Shown in pieces: positions 19,274-27,730 of a stretch of 64,000 bases of DNA. Positions within the stretch are counted from its first letter, which is position 1, and the number at the start of each line of letters is the position of its first letter. The notes under the pieces were generated by a model. It did no database searches. It was not told the DNA's origin and worked only from the letters and a program-made list of their open reading frames with translations. A program made the translations under genes and the position numbers. The DNA comes from Thauera aromatica K172 (GTDB lineage Bacteria > Pseudomonadota > Gammaproteobacteria > Burkholderiales > Rhodocyclaceae): positions 806,001 to 870,000 of the forward strand of contig NZ_CP028339.1 of NCBI RefSeq assembly GCF_003030465.1, written 5' to 3'.

Positions 19274-20500
19274 ATGGATACTCAGGAAATCGTTCTCGCC
19301 ATCGGCATGTTCACGGTGATCGTGCTCGGGCTTTCGGCGTTCATCCTCGTCGCGCGCTCCAGGCTCGTTTCGAGCGGTGACGTCACGATCACCATCAATG
19401 GCGAACACTCGCTCACCGTGCCTGCGGGCGGCAAGCTGCTCCAGACGCTCGCCGGCAGCGGCCTGTTCCTGCCTTCGGCGTGCGGCGGCGGCGGCACCTG
19501 CGCCCAGTGCAAGTGCATCGTCAGGGAAGGGGGCGGTTCGATGCTGCCCACCGAGGAATCGCACTTCACCAAGCGCGACGCCAAGGAAGGCTGGCGCCTG
19601 TCGTGCCAGACTCCGGTCAAGCAGGACATGCAGATCCAGGTCCCGGAAGAAGTCTTCGGGGTCAAGAAGTGGGAATGCACGGTCGAATCGAACCCCAACG
19701 TCGCCACCTTCATCAAGGAACTGACCCTGCGCCTGCCGGAAGGCGAGAGCGTCGATTTCCGTGCCGGCGGCTATGTCCAGCTCGAGTGCCCGCCGCACGT
19801 GGTCAAGTACGAGGACTTCGACATCGAGGACCGCTTCCGCGGCGACTGGGACAAGTTCAACCTCTGGCGCTTCGTCTCCAAGGTCGATGAAACCGTGATC
19901 CGCGCCTACTCGATGGCGAACTACCCGGACGAGAAGGGCGTGGTCAAGTTCAACATCCGCGTCGCCTCCCCGCCGCCGGGGCGCGACGACATTCCGCCGG
20001 GGAAGATGTCGTCCTGGGTGTTCGGCCTCAAGCCGGGCGACAAGGTCACCGTGTATGGCCCGTTCGGCGAGTTCTTCGCCCGCGACACCGACCACGAGAT
20101 GGTGTTCATCGGCGGCGGCGCAGGCATGGCGCCGATGCGCTCGCACATCTTCGACCAGCTGAAGCGCCTGCACAGCACGCGCAAGATCACTTTCTGGTAC
20201 GGCGCGCGCTCGATGCGCGAGGCCTTCTACGTGGACGAGTTCGACAGGCTGGCCGCGGAGAACCCCAACTTCACCTGGCATCTGGCGCTGTCCGATCCGC
20301 TGCCCGAAGACAACTGGACCGGCTACACCGGCTTCATCCACAACGTGCTCTACGAGCACTACCTCAAGGACCACCCGGCGCCCGAGGATTGCGAGTTCTA
20401 CATGTGCGGCCCACCGATGATGAACGCCGCGGTGATCAAGATGCTGCTCGATCTCGGCGTCGAGCGCGAGAACATCATGCTCGACGACTTCGGCGGCTGA
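19274..20500 (+). CDS. nqrF: Na+-NQR subunit F, NADH dehydrogenase component
   Basis: A 408-residue subunit that is the electron entry point. It has an N-terminal membrane anchor (residues about 4-26), a plant-type ferredoxin domain with Cys70, Cys76, Cys79 and Cys111 for [2Fe-2S], an FAD domain with the RAYSMANYP motif, and a C-terminal NADH domain ([16 protein letters not shown]). Length and motifs are complete. It is the last nqr gene here: neither apbE nor nqrM, which are needed for flavinylation and cluster assembly and often follow nqrF, is present downstream. Confidence 0.95.
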   Translation: MDTQEIVLAIGMFTVIVLGLSAFILVARSRLVSSGDVTITINGEHSLTVPAGGKLLQTLAGSGLFLPSACGGGGTCAQCKCIVREGGGSMLPTEESHFTKRDAKEGWRLSCQTPVKQDMQIQVPEEVFGVKKWECTVESNPNVATFIKELTLRLPEGESVDFRAGGYVQLECPPHVVKYEDFDIEDRFRGDWDKFNLWRFVSKVDETVIRAYSMANYPDEKGVVKFNIRVASPPPGRDDIPPGKMSSWVFGLKPGDKVTVYGPFGEFFARDTDHEMVFIGGGAGMAPMRSHIFDQLKRLHSTRKITFWYGARSMREAFYVDEFDRLAAENPNFTWHLALSDPLPEDNWTGYTGFIHNVLYEHYLKDHPAPEDCEFYMCGPPMMNAAVIKMLLDLGVERENIMLDDFGG

Positions 20501-20591
20501 GTCCCGCGCCACGGGGCACGGCCGCCGGCGGTGTCCGCCGGTCACGCGCGCCGGGCGCGTCGGCCTCGCATCTCCGGCGCCTTTGTTACTG

Positions 20592-20631
20592 TGCCCGTGC
20601 CCGCCGTGCCGAACGCGGGCACGGGCATTTT
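20592..20631 (+). terminator. Strong hairpin with short U-run after nqrF
   Basis: TGCCCGTGCCCGC (20592-20604) is perfectly complementary to GCGGGCACGGGCA (20615-20627), a 13-bp GC-rich stem with a 10-base loop, followed by TTTTCATT. It lies between nqrF and the enoyl-CoA hydratase gene and most likely terminates the nqr transcript. It ends only 19 bases before the next start codon. Confidence 0.7.
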
Positions 20632-20646
20632 CATTCGAGGATCTTC

Positions 20647-21447
20647 ATGGCTGGAACCGTACTGCTCGACGTCCGCGACGATGTCGCCACCCTCACCCTG
20701 AACCGCCCCACGGCGCTCAACGCGCTGTCGGTGGAAATGATGCAGGACCTCGGCGCCGCCGTGCGCGAACTGGCCGCGCGCCATGATTACGGCGTGGTGG
20801 TGATCGCCGGCGCGGGCGAGCACTTCATGGCCGGCGGCGACCTGAAGGATTTCGCCCGCCACTTCAGCCTGTCGAAAGAAAGCCGTCAGGCGGTGTTCCG
20901 CGCGCTGATCGAGCAGCACATCAATCCGGTGATCGACGCCCTGCAGCGTCTGGATCAGCCGGTGATCGCCCGCGTGCGCGGGGCCTGTGCCGGTTTCGGC
21001 CTGTCGCTGATGGCCGGCTGCGATTTCGCCGTGGCCGCGGATAATGCCTTGTTTACCACCGCCTATGTCGGCATCGGCCTGCCCGGCGATGGTGGCGCGT
21101 CCTACTTCCTGCCGCGCATCGTCGGCCGCCGCCGTGCCGCCGAGCTGCTGCTGCTGGGCGAGCGCTTCGACGCCGCCGAAGCGCTCCGCCTCGGGCTGCT
21201 CAACCGGGTCGCCGCACCGGCTGCGCTCGATGACGAAGTCGCGCGCCTGGCCGCCCGCCTGCTGGCCGGGCCGCGCCGCACCCAGGCCGAGATCAAGCGT
21301 CTGCTGCTCGATTCGCACGACGCCTCGCTGCAGGCCCAGCTGCAGAGCGAGGCCGAAGCGTTCGGCCGCTGTTCCGCGGATGCGGATTTCGTCGAAGGCG
21401 TCAGCGCCTTCCTCGACAAGCGCAAGCCGCAGTTCAAGGCCGGCTGA
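20647..21447 (+). CDS. Enoyl-CoA hydratase/isomerase family protein
   Basis: A 266-residue crotonase-fold protein. The oxyanion-hole regions AGEHFMAGGDLKDF (about residues 57-70) and RGACAGFGLSLMAGCDFAVA (about 114-133) are present, as is GIGLPGDGGASYFLPRIVGR. The Glu normally found at the first catalytic position is not obvious in the helix after the second motif, and an Asp is seen in LPGDGG, so the reaction could be isomerisation or another crotonase chemistry instead of hydration. The gene stands alone, separated from nqrF by a terminator. Confidence 0.87.
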   Translation: MAGTVLLDVRDDVATLTLNRPTALNALSVEMMQDLGAAVRELAARHDYGVVVIAGAGEHFMAGGDLKDFARHFSLSKESRQAVFRALIEQHINPVIDALQRLDQPVIARVRGACAGFGLSLMAGCDFAVAADNALFTTAYVGIGLPGDGGASYFLPRIVGRRRAAELLLLGERFDAAEALRLGLLNRVAAPAALDDEVARLAARLLAGPRRTQAEIKRLLLDSHDASLQAQLQSEAEAFGRCSADADFVEGVSAFLDKRKPQFKAG

Positions 21448-21588
21448 AGGCGGCCGGGCCGGGTCGGGTCGGGCGTCTCTCCCACCGCCCGTTGCCGTGG
21501 CGATGCGCACGAGTGCGCGGGGGATTGCCGGCGTGCACGGAGGAGGGCCGGTTACAATGCCCGCTTTCTCATCCCCGAGGTTCATGCC

Positions 21589-21969
21589 ATGGCCCGAAGC
21601 ATCGTCTCCACCCCCGCCGCCCCCGCCGCGATCGGTCCTTATTCCCAGGCCGTGAAGGCCGGCAACCAGGTTTTCCTGTCCGGCCAGATCGGCCTCGATC
21701 CGGCGACGATGCAGCTGGTCGAAGGCGTCGAGGCTCAGGCCGTGCGCGTCTTCGACAACCTGAAGGCGGTGGCCGAGGCGGCCGGCGGTTCGTTCGCGGA
21801 CGTCGTCAAGATCACCATCTACCTCACCGACCTGGACAATTTCGGCACCGTCAATGAAGTCATGACACGCTATTTCGCCGAGCCCTACCCGGCGCGCGCC
21901 ACCGTCGGCGTGCGCGAACTGCCGCGCGGCGCGCTGGTCGAGGCCGACCTGGTGCTGGTGCTCGACTGA
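21589..21969 (+). CDS. ridA: RidA-family reactive imine/enamine deaminase
   Basis: A 126-residue protein of the RidA/YjgF/UK114 family, which hydrolyses reactive 2-aminoacrylate and other imines made by PLP enzymes. Motifs include [20 protein letters not shown] near the N-terminus and the C-terminal [19 protein letters not shown] holding the conserved Arg that binds the carboxylate. The protein is cytoplasmic and trimeric in known members. A TACAAT -10 candidate lies at 21553-21558, and recG starts 27 bases after its stop, so the two may be co-transcribed. Confidence 0.93.
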   Translation: MARSIVSTPAAPAAIGPYSQAVKAGNQVFLSGQIGLDPATMQLVEGVEAQAVRVFDNLKAVAEAAGGSFADVVKITIYLTDLDNFGTVNEVMTRYFAEPYPARATVGVRELPRGALVEADLVLVLD

Positions 21970-21996
21970 GGACAGGCGGGCAGCAGGGCGCCGGGC

Positions 21997-24057
21997 GTGG
22001 CCGGACCGGAGCAGGGCTGGAGCGGAGTCGGTGGCGCGCTTGCCGCGCGGCTGGCGAAGCTCGACCTGCACCGCCCGCGCGATCTGCTGCTCCACCTGCC
22101 CCTGCGCTACGAGGATGAGACCCGGCTGACGCCGATCGCCGCGCTGCGCCCCGGTTTCCCGGCCCAGATCGAGGGCGAGGTCGCGTCCTGTGAAGTCGTG
22201 CTGCAGCCGCGCCGCCAGCTCGTCGCCCGCGTGCGCGACGCCAGCGGCATGCTCGCCGCACGTTGGCTGCATTTCTACCCCTCGCACCAGAAGCAGCTTG
22301 CCGTCGGCCGCCGCGTGCGCCTGTTCGGCGAAGTGCGCGGCGGTTTCTTCGGTGACGAGATGGTGCATCCGCGGGTGCGCGCGGTGGCCGCGGACGAGGG
22401 CCTGCCCGAGGCGCTGACGCCGGTGTACCCGACCACCGCCGGGGTCGGCCAGGCGACCTTGCGCAAGCTGGTGGAGCGCGCCCTGCACAGCGAAGCGGTG
22501 GACGAGCTGCTGCCGCCATCCTGGCGCGCGCGCCTCGATCTGCCCGGCTTCGCCGCCGCGCTACGCGACCTTCATCATCCGCCGCCCGATGCCGACCCGG
22601 TGGCCCTCGAGCGGCGCGAGCACCCGGCCTGGCGGCGGATCAAGTTCGAGGAGCTGCTGGTCCAGCAGCTGTCGCTGCGCCGTGCCTATCTGGCGCGCCG
22701 CGCGCGCGCGGCGCCGCCCTTGCCGCGATGCGGCACGCTGGGCGCCGCGCTGCTCGCGGCGCTGCCGTTCCGCCTCACCGCGGCGCAGGCGCGTGCCGTG
22801 GCCGAGGTCGCTGCCGACCTCGCCGCGCCGCACCCGATGCAGCGTCTGCTGCAGGGCGACGTCGGCAGCGGCAAGACTCTGGTCGCCGCCCTGGCGATGC
22901 TGCAGGCGGCGGAAAACGGCTGGCAGGCGGCGATGATGGCGCCCACCGAGATTCTTGCCGAGCAGCACTGGAAGAAGCTCGCCGCCTGGCTGGCGCCGCT
23001 CGGGCTGGAGGTGGCCTGGCTGTCGGGCAGCCGCAGAAAGCGCGAGCGCGAGGCCGAACTCGCGCGCCTGGCGCGCGGCGAAGTGCTGCTCGCGGTCGGC
23101 ACTCACGCGCTGATCGAAGATCCGGTGATCCTGCCGCGGCTGGCGCTCGCCGTCGTCGATGAACAGCACCGCTTCGGCGTGCGCCAGCGCCTGGCGTTGC
23201 GCGAGAAGGGGGGCTGCGGCGCGGACCCGGCGCTGCGCCCGCACCTGCTGATGATGTCGGCGACGCCGATCCCGCGCACCCTGGCGATGACCCATTACGC
23301 CGACCTCGACGTCTCGGTGCTCGACGAGCTGCCGCCCGGGCGCACTCCGATCCGTACCCGGCTGGTGTCCGAGGCGCGCCGCGACGAAGTCGTCGCCCGT
23401 CTGCGCGCGGCGTGCGCGGGCGGGCGCCAGGCCTACTGGGTATGCCCGCTGATCGAGGAATCCGAAGCCCTCCAGCTGCAGACCGCGCAGGAGACTTTCG
23501 ACGCCCTCGCCGCGGCGCTGCCCGAGCTGCGCGTCGGCCTCGTTCATGGGCGGCTGAAGGCCGATCAGAAGTCCGCGACCATGGCCGCGTTCGCCGCCGG
23601 CGCGGTGGACGTCCTCGTCGCCACCACCGTGATCGAAGTCGGCGTCGATGTGCCCAACGCCAGCCTGATGGTGATCGAGCACGCCGAACGCTTCGGCCTC
23701 GCCCAGCTCCACCAGCTGCGTGGCCGGGTGGGGCGCGGCGCGGCCGAATCGGAGTGCATCCTGATCTTCGCCCGGCCGCTATCGGAAGCCGGCCGCGCGC
23801 GGCTGAAAGTGATCTACGAGCACACCGACGGTTTTGTCATTGCGCGGGAGGACCTGCGCATCCGTGGTCCGGGCGAGTTCGTTGGCGCGCGCCAGAGCGG
23901 GGTGCCGTTGCTGCGCTACGCTGACCTCGAAGCCGACGCCGCGCTGATCGAACCCGCGCGCGAGCTGGCCGAGGACCTCCTGAGCCATGAGCCTGCCCTC
24001 GCCCAGGCGCTGATGAGCCGCTGGCTGGGCGGGCGCGAGGCCTTGCTGCGCGCCTGA
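21997..24057 (+). CDS. recG: ATP-dependent DNA helicase RecG
   Basis: A 686-residue branch-migrating helicase that rewinds stalled forks and processes Holliday junctions. An N-terminal OB-fold wedge domain (about residues 30-150) precedes the helicase core: Walker A GDVGSGKTLVAALA, DEQH box VVDEQHRFGVRQR, motif III MMSATPIPRTLAMT and motif VI HQLRGRVGRG. The start is GTG 21997, giving a normal length. It converges with the PIN toxin gene 51 bases downstream. Confidence 0.95.
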   Translation: MAGPEQGWSGVGGALAARLAKLDLHRPRDLLLHLPLRYEDETRLTPIAALRPGFPAQIEGEVASCEVVLQPRRQLVARVRDASGMLAARWLHFYPSHQKQLAVGRRVRLFGEVRGGFFGDEMVHPRVRAVAADEGLPEALTPVYPTTAGVGQATLRKLVERALHSEAVDELLPPSWRARLDLPGFAAALRDLHHPPPDADPVALERREHPAWRRIKFEELLVQQLSLRRAYLARRARAAPPLPRCGTLGAALLAALPFRLTAAQARAVAEVAADLAAPHPMQRLLQGDVGSGKTLVAALAMLQAAENGWQAAMMAPTEILAEQHWKKLAAWLAPLGLEVAWLSGSRRKREREAELARLARGEVLLAVGTHALIEDPVILPRLALAVVDEQHRFGVRQRLALREKGGCGADPALRPHLLMMSATPIPRTLAMTHYADLDVSVLDELPPGRTPIRTRLVSEARRDEVVARLRAACAGGRQAYWVCPLIEESEALQLQTAQETFDALAAALPELRVGLVHGRLKADQKSATMAAFAAGAVDVLVATTVIEVGVDVPNASLMVIEHAERFGLAQLHQLRGRVGRGAAESECILIFARPLSEAGRARLKVIYEHTDGFVIAREDLRIRGPGEFVGARQSGVPLLRYADLEADAALIEPARELAEDLLSHEPALAQALMSRWLGGREALLRA

Positions 24058-24108
24058 ATGAGGGGCCGACATTGGCCTGGTCGCCGTTCATCAATCAGCG
24101 GTGTGGCG

Positions 24109-24534
24109 TCAGTGTGCCTGGAGCCAGTCCGCGAACTCGGCAACGGTCAGAATGAGAACGTGAAACTGGTTTCGGACTGCCTGAAGATCACCGTCGCCAC
24201 TGACCAGCGCATCGGCACGGCCGACCGCAGCAAGCGCCAGAAAGATGGTGTCGTCCGCGTCGCGGATGTCGGGCAGGCCCTCCGGCGTGCTGTCGATCCT
24301 GACGGTCTCGACGTAAGGCAGAAATTCGGCCAGCAGCGTTTCCCGTTCGTCGCGAGTCAGCTTGAATTTGGGGTAGGAGAGGACGCGCAGTAGTTCGCTG
24401 ACCGTGTCGCGACTTGCCAGGGCGACGAAGCGCTTCGACTGCCAGGCCTCCCGCAGCCAGGCGAACCTGCCTCGCGAGAAGATCAAGGCCGAGACCAGGC
24501 AGTTGGTGTCGAGGACGACGCGCGGGACGTTCAT
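24109..24534 (-). CDS. PIN-domain toxin
   Basis: A 141-residue PIN-domain ribonuclease of the toxin-antitoxin type. Acidic metal-binding residues appear in VVLDTNCLVSALIF (Asp at position 9), in DTVSELLRVL, and in the DIRDADDTIFLALA region. Its start overlaps the stop of the upstream AbrB-type antitoxin gene in an ATGA arrangement, so the pair is translationally coupled. In related systems the toxin cleaves RNA and is neutralised by the antitoxin. It converges with recG. Confidence 0.85.
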   Translation of the reverse strand: MNVPRVVLDTNCLVSALIFSRGRFAWLREAWQSKRFVALASRDTVSELLRVLSYPKFKLTRDERETLLAEFLPYVETVRIDSTPEGLPDIRDADDTIFLALAAVGRADALVSGDGDLQAVRNQFHVLILTVAEFADWLQAH

Positions 24535-24755
24535 GCGCGCTTTCTCGCCCAGGCGATGGCTTCGCCGACATCGTCCTGCGTGATGCCCAACTCTTCCAGT
24601 TTGGCGCGTACCGCATCCGCCTGCTGCAAACGAACCGGGGTCAGCACGATTTTGCCGTCCTCAACGGTGACATCGTAGTAGTCGGCCTCGCCGACGGTCT
24701 GGACGATGGCCTTGGGCAGGGTGACCTGGTTCTTGCTCGTGCGCTTGGCCAACAT
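24531..24755 (-). CDS. AbrB/SpoVT-type antitoxin
   Basis: A 74-residue protein with an N-terminal swapped-hairpin AbrB-type DNA-binding domain (AKRTSKNQVTLPKAIV) and a C-terminal acidic helix expected to bind the toxin. I chose ATG 24755, which has a GGAG ribosome binding site seven bases upstream; a longer frame to 24821 has no such support. It overlaps the PIN toxin gene by four bases. The antitoxin probably also represses this operon, as related proteins do. Confidence 0.82.
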   Translation of the reverse strand: MLAKRTSKNQVTLPKAIVQTVGEADYYDVTVEDGKIVLTPVRLQQADAVRAKLEELGITQDDVGEAIAWARKRA

Positions 24756-24946
24756 GACAGTCTCCGGAAGTAATGAAGTAAGGATTTCAATTTTAGCTCG
24801 TCTTCGAGCCAATGCAGCCACGAGATATCCAGCGCCCTTTCAACCCGTCCCGGGGTCAGGCAGGTTTCTGTCGACGGCTCGGCCGGATTGCCATGCGGCC
24901 TTGCGGGCGCGGTATCATCGGCCGGTTTTTCCCGGGAGCCGGATCG

Positions 24947-25819
24947 ATGACGCTGACCGACAAATTACCCCTCTACGCCCGCCTGATGCGGATCGACAAA
25001 CCGATCGGCACCCTGCTGCTGCTGTGGCCGACGCTGTGGGCGCTGTGGTTCGCCGCCGGCGGCTGGCCGCCGCTGCATATCCTGGTGATCTTCGTGGCCG
25101 GCACTTTCCTGATGCGCTCGGCCGGCTGCGTGGTCAACGACTACGCCGACCGCGGCTTCGACGGCCACGTCGAGCGCACCAGGAACCGCCCGCTGGCGAC
25201 CGGCGCGGTGAGCGTGACGGAAGCTCTGCTGCTGGCGAGCGTGCTCGCGGCGGTCGCCTTCGTGCTGATCCTGCCGCTCAACCCGCTCGTGCGCTGGCTG
25301 TCGCTGCCGGCGCTGTTCCTTGCCGTGAGCTACCCGTTCACCAAGCGCTTCTTCGCCATCCCCCAGGCCTATCTGGGCATCGCCTTCGGCTTCGGCATCC
25401 CGATGGGGTTCGCTGCGGTACTCGGCGAAGTGCCGCCGCTGGCCTGGCTGATGCTGCTCGCCAACATCCTGTGGGCGATCGCCTACGACACCGAATACGC
25501 GATGGTCGACCGCCCCGACGACCTCCGCATCGGCATCAAGACCTCGGCGATCACGTTCGGCCGCTTCGACGTCGCCGCGGTGATGGGCTGCTACGCGGCG
25601 GCCTTCGCCCTGCTCGCCCTGGCCGGCGCGCTCGCCGGCAGCGGCCTGCCCTTCTACCTCGGACTGCTCGCCGCCTGCGGCCTCGCGCTCTACCACTACA
25701 CCTTGATCCGCGGCCGCGAGCGCGCTCCCTGCTTCAAGGCCTTCCTCCACAACAACTGGGTCGGCGGGGCGATCTTCGCCGGCATCTTCATCGACGACCT
25801 GCTGCGCCGGCTGCATTGA
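24947..25819 (+). CDS. ubiA: 4-hydroxybenzoate polyprenyltransferase
   Basis: A 290-residue membrane prenyltransferase that attaches the polyprenyl tail to 4-hydroxybenzoate in ubiquinone synthesis. The two Asp-rich motifs are present: [16 protein letters not shown] (about residue 64) and [17 protein letters not shown] (about residue 181), which bind magnesium and the prenyl diphosphate. About nine hydrophobic segments are seen. The start at ATG 24947 fits the family. A -10 candidate TATCAT lies at 24913-24918. It is flanked on both sides by toxin-antitoxin genes. Confidence 0.94.
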   Translation: MTLTDKLPLYARLMRIDKPIGTLLLLWPTLWALWFAAGGWPPLHILVIFVAGTFLMRSAGCVVNDYADRGFDGHVERTRNRPLATGAVSVTEALLLASVLAAVAFVLILPLNPLVRWLSLPALFLAVSYPFTKRFFAIPQAYLGIAFGFGIPMGFAAVLGEVPPLAWLMLLANILWAIAYDTEYAMVDRPDDLRIGIKTSAITFGRFDVAAVMGCYAAAFALLALAGALAGSGLPFYLGLLAACGLALYHYTLIRGRERAPCFKAFLHNNWVGGAIFAGIFIDDLLRRLH

Positions 25820-26047
25820 GCGGGGGCCGCTGCGCAGCCCCGGACGGGCTCGACTCCGCCAGGCTGCCTGCCCGGAATATCCTTACCGCGCCTACAGCGC
25901 CACCACCCGAACCTTCACCCACAGGCCGACGCTGCCGGGAAAACAGGGCAGGCCTTTTGGGTACTTTGCGAGATGTCTCCAGACTGATTGCCAAGGTGCA
26001 GGCAGTGCAGTAGGGTAAGGAAGTAATGCGATCCTTGAGGGGGAGTT

Positions 26048-26278
26048 ATGCTTGCCGTTGGCAAAATTACCGCCAAAGGCCAGACCACCATTCCGCGGGA
26101 CGTGCGTGCCGCCCTGCATGTCGCGCCAGGCGACCTTATCGCCTGGGAGGTCAGCGCGGACGGCACGGCGACCGTACGCCGCGTGCAACCGCTCGATATC
26201 GAATACCTGCGCGCGGTCGAAGGCACGCTGTCGGAATGGTCGGGAAAAGCCGATGAGGAAGCCTACCGTGAGCTTTGA
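26048..26278 (+). CDS. AbrB/MazE-type antitoxin
   Basis: A 76-residue protein with an N-terminal AbrB/SpoVT DNA-binding domain (VGKITAKGQTTIPRDVRAAL) and an acidic C-terminal tail that should wrap the toxin. A strong GAGGGGGAG ribosome binding site precedes ATG 26048. It overlaps the PemK/MazF toxin gene, in a different frame, by 11 bases, giving coupled translation. The intergenic DNA upstream (25820-26047) shows no other gene. Confidence 0.85.
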   Translation: MLAVGKITAKGQTTIPRDVRAALHVAPGDLIAWEVSADGTATVRRVQPLDIEYLRAVEGTLSEWSGKADEEAYREL

Positions 26279-26603
26279 TCGCTTCACCGTGGTGCGCGTA
26301 CCGTTTCCCTTCACCGACCGTAATGCCACCAAGAACCGCCCGGCGCTGGTGCTTTCCGCTGCTGACAGTTTCAATACGCCCACCGGCCATTCCGTGATGG
26401 CGATGATCACCTCAGCCGATAACGTCCCATGGCCGCTCGACTGCCAGATCGCCGACTTGAAGAGTGCCGGCCTGCCGGCACCATCCGTTGTGCGCTTCAA
26501 ATTGTTCACGCTGGATCATCGACTGGTGCGAGGCGAGTTGGGAGTTCTCGCCATCGGTGACACTCAGTCAGTTGCTGACAGACTCGAACAACTATTCTCG
26601 TAA
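26268..26603 (+). CDS. PemK/MazF-type toxin
   Basis: A 111-residue PemK/MazF-fold endoribonuclease. Recognisable parts are VVRVPFPFTDRNATKNRPAL near the N-terminus, where the Arg-Pro-Ala-Leu strand is conserved, and the C-terminal FKLFTLDHRLVRGELG. I prefer the GTG at 26268, which has a GAGGAA ribosome binding site eight bases upstream, over the ATG at 26253 in the same frame. The gene overlaps its antitoxin by 11 bases. Members cleave mRNA at specific short sequences; the target here is unknown. Confidence 0.84.
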   Translation: MSFDRFTVVRVPFPFTDRNATKNRPALVLSAADSFNTPTGHSVMAMITSADNVPWPLDCQIADLKSAGLPAPSVVRFKLFTLDHRLVRGELGVLAIGDTQSVADRLEQLFS

Positions 26604-26610
26604 ACATTCG

Positions 26611-26682
26611 GCTCTGGGCGATTCGCGCATCATTTGCGATATTCAGGATCAACGTATCGTCGTGCGCGTCATGCGGGTAGGC
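26611..26682 (+). pseudogene. Remnant of a RelE/ParE-type toxin gene
   Basis: Immediately after the mazF-type gene one frame reads GDSRIICDIQDQRIVVRVMR, very like the C-terminal strands of RelE-family toxins (typically ...YRIICDI...VVLRVGHRREVY). The similarity stops after about 24 codons, there is no start codon or N-terminal half, and the expected HRREVY end is missing. It is most likely a decayed toxin gene left from turnover in this cluster. Confidence 0.55.
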
Positions 26683-26791
26683 GCCGGTGCCCGCCAACCG
26701 GAAGTCTGCCAGTCACGCCAAGTCGGTGACTGCCCCGATGACGGACAGCCCGCGCCGGCGGCGCATGGCGATTGCGTCGAACTACGTTTGA

Positions 26792-27205
26792 TCAATTCGA
26801 CCAGGGGTTGAATATCTGGACGGGCAGGCCGAAGAAGCCTTTGACGTTGCGGGTGACCAATACCAAGTCGTGTTCCAGCGCGGTGGCCGCGAGCAGACTG
26901 TCGATGGCCGGTAGTGGCCGCCCCGCTGCAGCGATCAACCGGCCCCAGCGGTCGGCGACTGCCCCATCGATACTGAGAATGCGCCCGGTAAAGAAAGCCG
27001 GTAGATCAGTTTTCAGCCAGTCGGTCAACGACTGTCGGCGTATCTCGTCATCCACTCCCTCGATGCCCTTGCGAATTTCCCCAAGCGTCAGCACCGATAG
27101 GTGCAGTGTGGTCGGTGGTCGTTGCGAGAACCAGTCGACCACGCCGGGGTCGGGCGACTTGCGCCGCAGTTCGGACAGGACGTTGGTGTCGATCAAGTAG
27201 CTCAA
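26792..27205 (-). CDS. VapC-type PIN-domain toxin
   Basis: A 137-residue VapC-like ribonuclease. The first catalytic Asp is in YLIDTNVLSELRR at the N-terminus; further acidic residues are in VLTLGEIRKGIE and in LPAIDSLLAATALEHDLVLV, followed by the VTRN motif of the VapC family. It overlaps the upstream Phd/YefM-type antitoxin gene by four bases (ATGA), so the two form a coupled operon. VapC homologues cleave initiator tRNA or rRNA; the substrate here is not predictable. Confidence 0.88.
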   Translation of the reverse strand: MSYLIDTNVLSELRRKSPDPGVVDWFSQRPPTTLHLSVLTLGEIRKGIEGVDDEIRRQSLTDWLKTDLPAFFTGRILSIDGAVADRWGRLIAAAGRPLPAIDSLLAATALEHDLVLVTRNVKGFFGLPVQIFNPWSN

Positions 27206-27450
27206 AACGTGACCTCGCGCGTCAAGCTCTGGTCGCGCCCGAAGGTGATGTCATCGGCGCCATACAGGGGTGAGCGGCGCATGAAGTCCACCAGCGAATC
27301 CTGCGCCTGCGACAGGCGGTCAAAGGTCTCACGCGAGATCACGACGGCCACCGACTTGCCGTGCAGGGTGATGTCTTGGGGTTGCGTCTGGGCACGCTTG
27401 ACCAACTCCGACATCCGGGCCTTGGCTTCCTGCATTTGCCATGTGTGCAT
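27202..27450 (-). CDS. Phd/YefM-type antitoxin
   Basis: An 82-residue antitoxin. The N-terminal half (WQMQEAKARMSELVKRAQ, then ITLHGKSVAVVISRETFDRL) is the Phd/YefM dimerisation and DNA-binding domain; the C-terminal tail should neutralise the VapC toxin. An AAGGAGTGAGG ribosome binding site lies upstream of ATG 27450. An inverted repeat overlapping a -10-like sequence lies 17 bases upstream and is a likely autorepression site. Confidence 0.88.
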   Translation of the reverse strand: MHTWQMQEAKARMSELVKRAQTQPQDITLHGKSVAVVISRETFDRLSQAQDSLVDFMRRSPLYGADDITFGRDQSLTREVTF

Positions 27451-27466
27451 TGCCTCACTCCTTAAT

Positions 27467-27483
27467 CTGACTATACAGGTCAG
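27467..27483 (-). promoter_or_regulatory. Operator/-10 region of the phd-vapC pair
   Basis: CTGAC (27467-27471) and GTCAG (27479-27483) form a 5-bp inverted repeat with a 7-base centre. On the minus strand the same bases contain TATAGT (27470-27475), a good -10 element. An antitoxin bound here would block the promoter, the usual conditional autorepression layout. Confidence 0.45.
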
Positions 27484-27537
27484 AGTTTAGCGGCGCCCTC
27501 GTTTCCTTTCAAGTTTCCTGTTCTGGAAGGCCTTGCC

Positions 27538-27606
27538 ATGACCCTCGAACAACTCAAGGCTCAGCGGGAAGCCCTGCAGGCCGCTCGCTTCAATGGCGTG
27601 CTCATC
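27538..27606 (+). pseudogene. Possible phage head-tail adaptor gene fragment
   Basis: A ribosome binding site (GGAAGG) and ATG are followed by MTLEQLKAQREALQAARFNG, which resembles the start of small gpW-like phage head-tail joining proteins. The expected continuation (a Tyr/Asp-rich strand and a C-terminal helix) is absent, and the frame then runs through unrelated sequence into the next gene. It may be a phage-gene remnant; the similarity is short and from memory. Confidence 0.28.
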
Positions 27607-27730
27607 GTGAAAGCTGGCGACAAGTGGGGCGCCTCATCCTGGGTTGACCAACGGACTATGCCCGGCAACCCTTCGCCGCGTGGCCGGTCAACGAGGAGCG
27701 GGCAGGTGCCCGTACCCCAGGAGAGCCACA

